Shown here piece by piece: positions 1-11,149 of a DNA stretch of 64,000 nucleotides. Where the stretch lies: contig CAWIOF010000002.1 in the NCBI GenBank assembly GCA_963837715.1, positions 2,046,001 through 2,110,000 of the forward strand, given 5' to 3'. The notes beneath the pieces are model-generated. The model did no database searches. It was given only the letters and a program-made list of their open reading frames with translations, and was not told where the DNA came from. Both the position numbers and the translations under genes were made by a program. Position 1 is the first letter of the stretch, and the number at the start of each line of letters is the position of its first letter. Source of the stretch: JANYLB01 sp963837715 (GTDB taxonomy: Bacteria; Actinomycetota; Acidimicrobiia; IMCC26256; JANYLB01).

Positions 1-226
1 TCGTGGTCGTCGGGAGCGGGTCGGGCGGCGGCCACGCGTCTTCACACACGAACTCGCCGGAACCCCAACCACGAACGGATGGGTCGCGCCTCCGAACGGA
101 CCAACAGTGTGGCACCGGTTCCCAGAAGTACTCGTCGTCCGTGAGGTTCTCGAGCGCCCTGCGCGCAGTGAGCCACGCGTGCCGCAGCTGAACCTTGAGC
201 ACGTCGGCGGCAGACGGCAACGACAC
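1..226 (-). CDS. DinB-family protein, N-terminal part (cut by window edge)
   Basis: A minus-strand frame stays open from a GTG at 226 to the window edge and gives about 75 residues. It begins MSLPSAADVLK and carries LTDDEYFWEPVPHCWSVRRR followed by WPPPDPLPTTT. That pattern (one helix, then TDxEYxWEPVxxCWSVR, then WPPPDPxPxTT) is typical of actinobacterial DinB/YfiT-like four-helix proteins, which are putative metal-dependent thiol transferases or hydrolases of mostly unknown substrate. The GTG lies 36 nt after the stop of the upstream oxidoreductase gene, so the two may be cotranscribed. The C-terminal half lies outside the window, so metal-ligand histidines cannot be checked. Family assignment is by motif recognition only. 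Confidence 0.72.
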   Translation of the reverse strand, partial: MSLPSAADVLKVQLRHAWLTARRALENLTDDEYFWEPVPHCWSVRRRDPSVRGWGSGEFVCEDAWPPPDPLPTTT

Positions 227-261
227 ACCGCAACAGTAAGTCGATTCTGGCGCGGCCGACG

Positions 262-1197
262 CTAGGTCCCGGCGAGTCGTTCGATGACGGGCGTGATTGC
301 CGGTAGGGCGCTCGCGGGAACGGTCCAGTACGAGACACCCCAGCGCTCGCGATGGCGTTCGAGCTGGGCGCAGATCTCCCCGATTGATCCGACCCACACG
401 TGCGGCGATCGCAACAACTCCTCGGGAGTGAGCCCGACGCGATCTGAGATTCTCGTGGCCGTCGTTTTCGGGTCCGACGTGACGACAACCGGGGACGCGA
501 CCATCTGCAACTCGAGGTCACCCACTCGTTCCTTCGCCGCGACACGGATCCAGCCAAGTTGCTCGTCGACCGCCGCCGCGACGGACTGGCGGGGCGGAAG
601 ATGTCCGAGTCGTCTCGAGCTGAGGCTGGGAGCGATCCCGACAATGTCGGCCTCGCGCGCGGCAAACGACAACAGGCGCCTACCGGCGCCGCCTATGAGA
701 AGCGGCGGGTGCGGGCGTTGGGTCGGCTTCGGCCGCCCGTCGAGCTCGTGCACGTGGTAGTGGCGTCCCACGAACGTGAACTGTCCGTCAGAAAACAGTC
801 CCTTCATGACCGCGACTGCCTCGCACAGGCGATCGACACGCACCGATGCTCGATCGAATTCGATGCCGACCTTCTCGTACTCGGGGGTGAGCCAGCCCGC
901 GCCGATTCCCCAGTCGACTCGCCCGCCCGAGAGCACATCCAAGGTCGCGAGTTCCTTGGCGTACATCACCGGATGTCGGTAGTCGTTGCACGCGACGAGG
1001 GCTCCAACCCGCACCGCCGTGGTGGCTTCGATTGCGGCGCCAAGCGCGGGGATCAACGCGAACTGGTTGCCGAAGTGGTCCGAGACGACGAGATTCCCGA
1101 AGCCGGCGTCCTCGACGCGGCGGCACAGGGAACGCCAGTCCTCTCGATCGCCCGCGAGGTCGGCCGTGACACCGAAGCGGAATGGGCGGCTATTCAT
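262..1197 (-). CDS. F420-dependent LLM-class oxidoreductase (MSMEG_2516-like)
   Basis: The 311-residue product is a luciferase-like TIM-barrel protein. It opens with RPFRFGV and continues with LVVSDHF (about 37-43), TAVRVGALVACNDYRHPV, LSGGRVDWGIGAGW and PPLLIGGAG. These are the cofactor-binding signatures of F420-dependent oxidoreductases. The short RPFRFGV start followed by a C-terminal WVGSIGEI segment fits the MSMEG_2516 subgroup. The substrate is unknown. The ATG at 1197 was chosen because the family begins immediately before RPFRFG. The frame is open further upstream, but that extension would overlap the kinase gene and looks non-coding. The gene follows the kinase by 134 nt and is followed by the DinB-family gene. 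Confidence 0.85.
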   Translation of the reverse strand: MNSRPFRFGVTADLAGDREDWRSLCRRVEDAGFGNLVVSDHFGNQFALIPALGAAIEATTAVRVGALVACNDYRHPVMYAKELATLDVLSGGRVDWGIGAGWLTPEYEKVGIEFDRASVRVDRLCEAVAVMKGLFSDGQFTFVGRHYHVHELDGRPKPTQRPHPPLLIGGAGRRLLSFAAREADIVGIAPSLSSRRLGHLPPRQSVAAAVDEQLGWIRVAAKERVGDLELQMVASPVVVTSDPKTTATRISDRVGLTPEELLRSPHVWVGSIGEICAQLERHRERWGVSYWTVPASALPAITPVIERLAGT

Positions 1198-1331
1198 CGT
1201 GTCGTACGAGATGGGGACACTGGGCGATGGCATGAAGAACGGGGATCGCCTCATTCGGCATGGTTTCATGATGGCCTGTCCGCGACGCAGCCGAACGACG
1301 AAGCAGGGAGGCCCCCGGAGGGGCCATTCGC

Positions 1332-1859
1332 CTAAGTGAGAGACACATGGACCTGCCGAGCGAGAGCGGCGAGATCGACGGGCTGATCGGTCCGCACGTC
1401 GATGACGGGCCATGGACCATCGATCGGCTCGGCCCGCTCGCCGGACCACAGATCCTCGTCGAGGCGCACCAGGTCGAAGTGCCCTGGATGCCGATCCGCG
1501 GCGCGGGCGCGCACGCGGTCTCGCGCGACCGCTTCGTCACAACGACAGAAGACCTCACAGCAAGGCGCAGGGAGCCGCCTGAGGTCGTCGAGCACCAGGC
1601 TCCGCTGCCACGTGCTCTCGAGCACGCCTCGACCGTTCTCGATCGCAATGTCGAGGAGCGCGGCGACCGATGCTGCACCGAGCAGACGAGACGTCGTCGG
1701 GTCCTTCGCGCCGAGCGTCGTCATGAGCGCTTCTTTGATCGTGTCCTTGGAGAACAGTGGCAAGCGCAGCTCCGCCGCGAGTCCGCGAGCCACGCTGGTC
1801 TTCCCACTCCCCGGTGGCCCCGAGACGACGACGTACACCTGACCGACACCATCCTGCAT
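1332..1859 (-). CDS. P-loop kinase (AAA_33 / zeta-toxin-like fold)
   Basis: This 175-residue protein is a small P-loop phosphotransferase. The Walker A motif GPPGSGKTS lies at residues 14-22, followed by LFSKDTIKEAL, where the Asp is the usual substrate-contacting residue of AAA_33 kinases. RVRARAADRHPGH resembles an Arg-rich lid. Relatives include predicted nucleoside or aminoglycoside-type kinases and zeta toxins. No antitoxin gene is adjacent, so a toxin role is not supported. The ATG at 1859 gives a complete domain with the P-loop at the expected distance. The substrate is unknown. The minus-strand tRNA with anticodon CAU lies 124 nt upstream. Confidence 0.75.
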   Translation of the reverse strand: MQDGVGQVYVVVSGPPGSGKTSVARGLAAELRLPLFSKDTIKEALMTTLGAKDPTTSRLLGAASVAALLDIAIENGRGVLESTWQRSLVLDDLRRLPAPCCEVFCRCDEAVARDRVRARAADRHPGHFDLVRLDEDLWSGERAEPIDGPWPVIDVRTDQPVDLAALARQVHVSLT

Positions 1860-1983
1860 CCAGCAGATCCTGCATCACGAGGCACTCCGAGTGCGCAGGT
1901 CTTGTGACCAAGCGGTGACCACACCGCCGAAGGCGGAACCCTCCGTCGCAGACCGAAGGACCTGGACGCGCCGGTCGCGTTCG

Positions 1984-2056
1984 TGGGGCCGGATGGGATC
2001 GAACCATCGACCGAAGGATTATGAGTCCCCTGCTCTGACCACTGAGCTACGGCCCC
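1984..2056 (-). tRNA. tRNA with CAU anticodon (Ile2 or elongator Met)
   Basis: The 73-nt minus-strand sequence folds as a complete cloverleaf. It has acceptor stem GGGGCCG/CGGCCCC, D arm GCTCAGTGGTCAGAGC, anticodon arm GGGGA-CTCATAA-TCCTT, T arm GATGG-TTCGATC-CCATC and discriminator A. The CAU anticodon fits elongator methionine tRNA or the TilS-modified isoleucine tRNA that reads AUA. The D and anticodon arms look closer to the E. coli Ile2 tRNA, but identity cannot be settled by eye. The D stem begins as for an elongator; initiator features are absent. CCA is not encoded. Confidence 0.93.
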
Positions 2057-2088
2057 GCGGCCGCGAAGCCTACGTGCGGCGCGCCGCT

Positions 2089-2475
2089 TCAGTCGGAGAA
2101 CGCGCCGAGGCGGAGCAGGTTGCCGTGAGCGTCGATCAACGCCCACTCGATCGAGCCGTCGGGATCGCCGTTTGGCGCGTGCAGGCGCGGGATCGCCCGG
2201 CTCTCGGCGGGCGGGAGGCCCGACGACGCAGCCCACGTGTCGTGCAGCGCCCGGCACTCCTCCACCGAGTCGAAGCGGACGAAGCAACCGGCGTCGTTCT
2301 TCGGAGGGTCGAGATCGGCGTGGAACCAGAAGTGGAGCTCGAGCCCGTTCGGGTGCTCGATGATCAGGTACTGCTCCGGCCACCGTCCGCGCTCGACGAA
2401 ACCGAGCACCGCGTAGAACGCGGCCGTGACGTCGAAGTCGGGACTCGGGAGGATCGGGATCGTGACGAGTCCCAC
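2089..2475 (-). CDS. VOC-family (glyoxalase/bleomycin-resistance-like) protein
   Basis: The 128-residue product starts around TIPILPSPDFDVTAAFYAVLGF, the typical opening of a single-domain VOC protein. It also has LELHFWFHADLDP, CFVRF and a C-terminal WALIDAHGNLLRLG, where the two beta-alpha-beta-beta-beta units end. Such proteins are dimeric metalloenzymes or bleomycin-binding immunity proteins; the substrate here is unknown. The GTG at 2475 is the only normal start codon just ahead of the conserved opening, and it lies 3 nt beyond the 3' end of the tRNA-Asn gene. The frame runs open through the tRNA, but that part is not protein. Translation initiation so close to a tRNA end is unusual. Confidence 0.82.
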   Translation of the reverse strand: MGLVTIPILPSPDFDVTAAFYAVLGFVERGRWPEQYLIIEHPNGLELHFWFHADLDPPKNDAGCFVRFDSVEECRALHDTWAASSGLPPAESRAIPRLHAPNGDPDGSIEWALIDAHGNLLRLGAFSD

Positions 2476-2477
2476 AG

Positions 2478-2550
2478 CTCCGGGGGCGAGGCTCGAACTC
2501 GCGACAAACGGATTAACAATCCGTTGCTCTGCCAACTGAGCTACCCCGGA
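2478..2550 (-). tRNA. tRNA-Asn (GUU)
   Basis: The 73-nt minus-strand sequence forms a full cloverleaf: acceptor TCCGGGG/CCCCGGA, D arm GCTCAGTTGGCAGAGC, anticodon arm ACGGA-TTGTTAA-TCCGT, T arm GCGAG-TTCGAGC-CTCGC and discriminator G. The anticodon is GUU, reading asparagine codons. CCA is not encoded. The 5' end overlaps the last 10 nt of the upstream HTH gene, and the 3' end is 2 nt from the proposed start codon of the VOC gene, so the tRNA is probably excised from a longer transcript. Confidence 0.96.
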
Positions 2551-3191
2551 AGGGCCTCTGACGATAGCAGCGCCGCCACCAGGCCCATGACCTCGCGATG
2601 CGTCCGTGTGCACGAATAGTCAACCCGAACGAGACCGTGCTCATGCTTGTTCCTGCGGATACTCGGGTCTGGAACCGCCCGATACGGCTTTCCGAACTGA
2701 GATAGTGGAATGCGAGTCACGCCGGACCAGAATGTCAGTGCCTGATCGAGGTCAAGGCCCTGATGAAGGTAGAGGCGAACCCGAAGGCGAGACTCGTCGA
2801 TCGAGAAGTATCGGCGGAGCCAGGCACAGAAGTAGGCAATCATCCGGGGATCACAGTTCGCGAACCTGATCGCCCCCTCTGTCTTCCCCCCTTCACCGGC
2901 ATACAGGGCGATCCCCGCAGCGAAGAACGCTTCTTCACCGAGATCGGCGATGCGCTCGATCCCTCGACGGTTCATCTCCTCGACCTGAGCCAGCTTGGCA
3001 ACGTGGAAGGGGTGTGGCGACACGAACGTCGGCCGATGCCTCGGCTTCGGCGTGAAGACGACGTCGCGGACCCACAGGGAGACCGACGACTTGCTCACGT
3101 CGAGCTCGGTGGCGATCTCGAGCAGCGTCTTGCCCTCGGCCCGAAGTTCGCGCGCTCGCTCCTGCTCGGCGACCTTGCCCCGGTACCCCAT
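2541..3191 (-). CDS. HTH protein with LAGLIDADG-like C-terminal domain
   Basis: The 216-residue protein begins with a resolvase/Cro-like helix-turn-helix (about residues 8-45: ARELRAEGKTLLEIATEL then DVSKSSVSLWVRDV). The rest contains AAGIALYAGEGGK, AIRFANCDPRMIAYFCAWL and FWSGVTRIPLSQFGKPYR. The GxxLYxGEGxK block with a following FxNxDP is reminiscent of LAGLIDADG folds, as in WhiA or intein/homing endonucleases, but here it appears as a single set beside an HTH. The ATG at 3191 has a strong Shine-Dalgarno (AAGGAGGG, 4 nt away). A palindrome matching the Gram-positive SOS box lies 32 nt upstream. The stop codon lies inside the tRNA-Asn acceptor/D-stem region. The function is unknown; a DNA-binding or nuclease role is inferred. 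Confidence 0.75.
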   Translation of the reverse strand: MGYRGKVAEQERARELRAEGKTLLEIATELDVSKSSVSLWVRDVVFTPKPRHRPTFVSPHPFHVAKLAQVEEMNRRGIERIADLGEEAFFAAGIALYAGEGGKTEGAIRFANCDPRMIAYFCAWLRRYFSIDESRLRVRLYLHQGLDLDQALTFWSGVTRIPLSQFGKPYRAVPDPSIRRNKHEHGLVRVDYSCTRTHREVMGLVAALLSSEALPG

Positions 3192-3222
3192 CGCGCCCTC
3201 CTTGGCCGTTCCCGGAGCATAC

Positions 3223-3236
3223 CGAACATACGTTCG
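3223..3236. promoter_or_regulatory. Candidate LexA (SOS) box
   Basis: The 14-bp element CGAACATACGTTCG has CGAAC and GTTCG arms around a 4-bp centre. It matches the LexA operator consensus CGAAC-N4-GTTCG known from Bacillus and actinobacteria. It lies 31-45 bp upstream of the minus-strand HTH/LAGLIDADG-like gene and 60 bp before the small plus-strand gene at 3297. Regulation by LexA is an inference from the match; no lexA gene is in the window. Confidence 0.65.
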
Positions 3237-3296
3237 TACCGCAAGGAACTGGGGCCAGAAGGTGCAGGACGGATGCGCGTCGGGTAGGAACTGTGC

Positions 3297-3526
3297 ATGA
3301 CGCGATTTCGGATCGGACTCGGACTCGGCCTGGTGGTCGGCTACTACCTCGGCTCACGGGCGGGTCGGGAGCGGTACCACCAGATCAACCGCACGATCTA
3401 CCGGGTGCGCAAGACCAAGCCACTGCACAAGGTGAAGGCCGCGGTCGACCTGGGTCGGGAGCGGATCCGCACCCGCAACGACGAGCCGGTGCAGTTGGTG
3501 CTGGTCGACGAGAACGAACCGTTGGT

Positions 3527-3545
<19 letters not shown>
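3297..3545 (+). CDS. Small membrane-anchored protein
   Basis: This 82-residue protein starts MTRFRIGLGLGLVVGYYLGSR, a short glycine-rich hydrophobic segment (about residues 6-19) that could insert in the membrane. A strongly basic tail with RKTKPLHKVKAAVDLGRERI follows. The layout resembles YtxH-like or 'YtxH domain' small proteins of actinobacteria, but it is not a confident family match. An AGGA sequence 7 nt before the ATG supports the start. Its last 19 nt overlap the 3' end of rpoD on the other strand. The function is unknown. Confidence 0.65.
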
Positions 3546-4934
<1,389 letters not shown>

Positions 4935-4940
4935 GGTGTC

Positions 4941-6707
4941 CTACTCCTCCGCCACGCCCGTGATCCACGTTACCAACTGTCCGGCTGCCTGTTCCGCTCG
5001 CTGCCACTCGCCCTGGGTCCGACCGCGGACGAGTTCGTCGAGCAGGACCTTCATCGGCGCGGAACGGTCGTCACCTGACCGGAGAAGTTCGTCGAGCTTG
5101 CGTTGCGCGGCAGGTTCGACGGCATTCGCCATCAATCGGGCCCGCAACGTCGTCTCGTCGCCCACCTCGGGTTCCTCGACCGAGATCCGCTCCAGGATCG
5201 CCCGGACCTCACCGGTCGCCGATTCGATCGCACCGGGAACCGTGTCGGCGCTGTCGAGCGCGATGAAGACCTCACGGGCGAGCGGATCGGCGAAGAACGC
5301 CTCGTCGAGCCAGTCGGCGACCAACTCGGGGCGGTGGATCGCCCAGCGGAGCAGGTCGAGCTCACGGGGGTCGATCGACTGCGCGGTCCGTTCGCGGCGC
5401 GGCTCGATTCGCGGTCTCGGGGCGACGTTGCGCGCGATCGCGTCCTTGAACCAGGCGTGTTCCACACCGAGCGTTCCCGCGACGCGCTGGATGTAGCCCT
5501 CGCGTACCAGCTCGTTCGGGTGCTCGCGCAGCACGGGCACGAGGTCTTCGGCCGCGCGGGCGCGACCCTCGGGTGACGAGAGGTCGGCCGCGGCCAGGAC
5601 CCGGTCGATGCGGAACTGGAGGAAGGCGGTCGCCTCGCTGACGGCCTTCGCGAGGCGTTCCGGGTCGTCGCGCCAGACGTCGGCCGGATCACGCCCGGCC
5701 GGGAGGTCGGCCACCTGGAACTGCACCTCGAACTTCTGCTCCCACTGATAACACCGCTCGGCTGCGGCCTGGCCCGCGGAGTCGGCGTCGTAGGCGAGCG
5801 TCACCTTGCGGGCGAGGTTCTTGAGGATCTGGAAGTGCTCGTCGGCGAGGGCGGTGCCGCAGGTGGCCACGGCCTGCGGGACCCCCGAGAGGGCGAACGC
5901 CATGACGTCGGTGTAGCCCTCGCAGATCACCACCTCGCCCTTGGCCACGATCTCGGCCTTGGCCCAGTTCAGGCCGTAGAGGAGGCGACTCTTCTGGTAG
6001 ATCGGCGTCTCCGGCGAGTTCTTGTACTTCGGTCCCTGGCCCCCTTCGAGCGCGCGGCCACCGAAGCCCACCGGATCGCCCCGGCCGTCGTAGATCGGGA
6101 ACATCAGCCGGCCGCGGAACTGGTCCTGCAGGGAGTTGGTGCGGTTCACGAACGCGAGGCCGGCGCCGACGATGTCGTCGCGCGCGAACTTGGCCTGCTG
6201 CAGGTGCTTGCTCAGCACGTCGAACTTGTCGGGCGACCACCCCATCACGAACCGGCGCACCGCGTCGCCGTCGAAGCCCCGGCTGCGGATGTATCGCCGC
6301 GCGTTCCCAGCGTCGTCGGACGTGATCAGTCGCTGGTGGTAGAAGTCGATCGCCGCACCGACGGCTTCGGCTAATCGGATCTTGCGCTGGCGATCCTTCG
6401 TGTGCGACGCGTCGTCGTAGCGCAACGTGATGTTCGCGCGCGCCGCGAGTCGCTCGACCGCGCCGACGAAGTCGAGGTGCTCCACCTCGCGGACGAACGT
6501 GATCGCGTCGCCGCTCTTCTGGCAACCGAAACAGTGAAAGACGCCGAGGCTGGGGTTGATCGAGAACGACGGAGACTTCTCGGAGTGGAAGGGGCAGAGG
6601 CCCGTCCAGCGCTGGCCGACGCGCTTGACCGCGATGTGCTCGCTCGCGAGTGCGACCAGGTCGGTCGACTCACGGACCCGTGCCACGTCCTCGTCGAGGA
6701 TTCCCAT
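4941..6707 (-). CDS. dnaG: DNA primase
   Basis: The 588-residue primase synthesises RNA primers at the replication fork. The zinc-binding domain is at about residues 38-63 (CPFHSEKSPSF, then FHCFGC). The catalytic core has the EGYTDVMAF acidic motif (about 255-263) of the TOPRIM fold and LAYDADSAG as the second acidic block. A C-terminal helical region would bind DnaB. The length is within the usual range. The ATG at 6707 is preceded by GAGGG. Its stop is 6 nt upstream of rpoD, so primase and sigma are probably cotranscribed. Confidence 0.97.
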   Translation of the reverse strand: MGILDEDVARVRESTDLVALASEHIAVKRVGQRWTGLCPFHSEKSPSFSINPSLGVFHCFGCQKSGDAITFVREVEHLDFVGAVERLAARANITLRYDDASHTKDRQRKIRLAEAVGAAIDFYHQRLITSDDAGNARRYIRSRGFDGDAVRRFVMGWSPDKFDVLSKHLQQAKFARDDIVGAGLAFVNRTNSLQDQFRGRLMFPIYDGRGDPVGFGGRALEGGQGPKYKNSPETPIYQKSRLLYGLNWAKAEIVAKGEVVICEGYTDVMAFALSGVPQAVATCGTALADEHFQILKNLARKVTLAYDADSAGQAAAERCYQWEQKFEVQFQVADLPAGRDPADVWRDDPERLAKAVSEATAFLQFRIDRVLAAADLSSPEGRARAAEDLVPVLREHPNELVREGYIQRVAGTLGVEHAWFKDAIARNVAPRPRIEPRRERTAQSIDPRELDLLRWAIHRPELVADWLDEAFFADPLAREVFIALDSADTVPGAIESATGEVRAILERISVEEPEVGDETTLRARLMANAVEPAAQRKLDELLRSGDDRSAPMKVLLDELVRGRTQGEWQRAEQAAGQLVTWITGVAEE

Positions 6708-6785
6708 CTGCCCTCACCCTACGGCAGGACGCCGCACTCGGCTCCTGCAGTTCCCGGCGTCGACACGAGCGCGCTGACGCGCGCG

Positions 6786-7871
6786 TCAGACACCACGGGG
6801 AAGATCGTCGGGACGCCAGCCCAGGAGCTCGACGCCGAGGCCGAGCGCGAACCGATCGGTCATGCCGCTCACGTAGCGCACGGCCTCTGCCGCGGCCTCG
6901 GGTGAACCGGCCTCGACAGGACCCACGGCACCCGCCGCGACCTCGGGGATGCGCAGCGGCGCGTCGGCGAAGTGCTCGACGAGCCCCCGGAGCAGGAAGA
7001 TCGCACGATCAGCCTGCCGGCACGCAGCGGGTCGCAGGTAGATCCGTTCGAAGTTGAACGCCCGGAAGGCATCGAGCGCCGACGCCGCAGGCTGCGTCAT
7101 GCCGATCGAACCGGTCCGACGGATCGCGTCGAGCACCGCGAGGACGAAGGTGCCGATCTGCTGGGACCGACGGGTCCCCACCACGTCGCGCACCTCGGAG
7201 GGAAGATCGTCGGCGACGAGGATCCCGGCCCGGACGGCGTCTTCGAAGTCGTGACAGACGTAGGCGATGCGATCGGCCCAGGCCACGACCTCGCCCTCGG
7301 GGGTGGCCGGTGCCGGACGACGCCACGAGTGGTTCCGGACGCCGTCGAGGGTCTCCGCACAGAGGTTCAGGGGGGCCAGGGTGACGTCGGCCCCGTAGAC
7401 GGCGTGGTCGTACCCCCCGTCGGCCAGATACGGGCTGAAGGCCTCCTCGGAGGCGTGACCGGCGGGACCGTGGCCGCAGTCGTGGGCCAGCGCGATCGCC
7501 TCGACGAGCGGGACGCACAGGTTGGCGGCCCGGGCGATCCCGGTGGCGACCTGCGCGACCTCCACTGCGTGCGTCAGGCGGGTGCGGAGGTGGTCGTCTT
7601 CGGGGGCGACGAACACCTGGCACTTGCCGGCCAGGCGGCGCCACGGCCGGGAGTGCTTGACGCGGTCGAGGTCCCGTTCGAAGCACAACCGGTAGGGGTC
7701 GGGCTCCTCGGGTCGGGTCCGGTTCCCCGCGCCGACCGGCCGGGTGGCTCCGGGCGCGAGTCGGGCGTCGAGCTCGGCCTCCCGCTCCGCCCGCTCGAGC
7801 AACGGCCCACCGACCCAGGCGTGGGCGCCGGGGTGGGCAGTCGCGATCTCGACGTCGAGCAGGTTCTCCAT
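6786..7871 (-). CDS. dgt: dGTPase-like HD-domain deoxynucleotide triphosphohydrolase
   Basis: This 361-residue HD-superfamily protein fits the short type-2 dGTPases that hydrolyse dNTPs to nucleosides plus triphosphate. RDLDRVKHSRPWRRLAGKCQVF is the characteristic N-terminal substrate motif. HLRTRLTHAVEVAQVA provides the first His, AHDCGHGPAGHASE the HD pair, and WADRIAYVCHDFEDA the last Asp. All metal ligands are visible. It lies 78 nt upstream of dnaG, the usual actinobacterial order. The ATG at 7871 gives a full-length protein. Confidence 0.92.
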   Translation of the reverse strand: MENLLDVEIATAHPGAHAWVGGPLLERAEREAELDARLAPGATRPVGAGNRTRPEEPDPYRLCFERDLDRVKHSRPWRRLAGKCQVFVAPEDDHLRTRLTHAVEVAQVATGIARAANLCVPLVEAIALAHDCGHGPAGHASEEAFSPYLADGGYDHAVYGADVTLAPLNLCAETLDGVRNHSWRRPAPATPEGEVVAWADRIAYVCHDFEDAVRAGILVADDLPSEVRDVVGTRRSQQIGTFVLAVLDAIRRTGSIGMTQPAASALDAFRAFNFERIYLRPAACRQADRAIFLLRGLVEHFADAPLRIPEVAAGAVGPVEAGSPEAAAEAVRYVSGMTDRFALGLGVELLGWRPDDLPRGV

Positions 7872-7920
7872 GCGCTCAGGGTACCGACCGGGTGGGACAC
7901 GATCCGCCCCGGATCAGCGG

Positions 7921-7965
7921 GGTCTGCACCGTGAGTCCCGGAAGCCGGGACTGAGCGTGCAGACC
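7921..7965. terminator. Hairpin between thioesterase gene and dgt
   Basis: A long imperfect inverted repeat has outer arms GGTCTGCAC/GTGCAGACC (9 bp, perfect) and inner arms AGTCCCGG/CCGGGACT around a 3-nt loop, separated by a small internal loop. It lies 8 nt after the thioesterase stop and before dgt, as an intrinsic terminator would. No T-tract follows, so termination is uncertain. Confidence 0.45.
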
Positions 7966-7973
7966 TCGTGGGG

Positions 7974-8413
7974 TCAGACGGTGGGAGTCGACGGGATGGC
8001 GCCAGAGGGAATCGCGTAGGTGACGCTGGCGTGGGCGACGGGGCGGGGGTCGTGCTCCGAGACCATCGTGACCGTTCCGACGGCGAGCTTGCGACCGACC
8101 TTGAGGAGGCGCACGTCGCCGATCACGTCGCCGGGATCGGCCTTGCGGAGGAAGTCGATGTCGAGATGGGACGTGACCGACAGCGCGACCCGGCCGATCT
8201 GGGCGAGGAGCGCGACCCACACCCCGGTGTCTGCGAGCGTCATGAGCGACGGACCGGAGATCGTCCCGCCCGGGCGGAGCCGCTGCTCGCTGAACAGCAT
8301 CCGGACGCGCGCGGTCATGTCGCCCACCGCTTCGATCGTGAAGAGATCCATCGCGCCGGGGAACACCTCGACGAGGAACTCCGAGATCTCGTCGGCGTCG
8401 AGGACCGGTGTGC

Positions 8414-8417
<4 letters not shown>
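7974..8417 (-). CDS. PaaI/YbgC-type hotdog thioesterase
   Basis: The 147-residue hotdog-fold protein has RPGGTISGPSLMTLADTGVWVALLA (helix alpha-2 with the catalytic Asp region), VTSHLDIDFLRKADPGDVIGDVRLLKVGR and a final VTYAIPSG strand. This organisation is typical of acyl-CoA thioesterases of the PaaI family. The substrate is unknown. The frame is open upstream, but that overlaps ppdk. The TTG at 8417 overlaps the ppdk stop (TTGA) and gives a normal-length hotdog domain, which suggests translational coupling to ppdk. Confidence 0.82.
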
Positions 8418-11080
<2,663 letters not shown>

Positions 11081-11149
11081 GGAAACGGCCCTCCGGCGGC
11101 GTGGAACGGGGTGAAACGGAAGTGGTGTCGAGGATATCGAGCGGTGGAG

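Noticed and set aside
1332..1859. Zeta-type toxin of a toxin-antitoxin pair
   Set aside because: The P-loop kinase has no neighbouring antitoxin-like small gene; the neighbours are an oxidoreductase and a tRNA.
1721..2383. 220-residue minus-strand frame across the CAU tRNA
   Set aside because: It runs through a clear tRNA gene and overlaps the kinase and VOC genes; the peptide has no recognisable domain.
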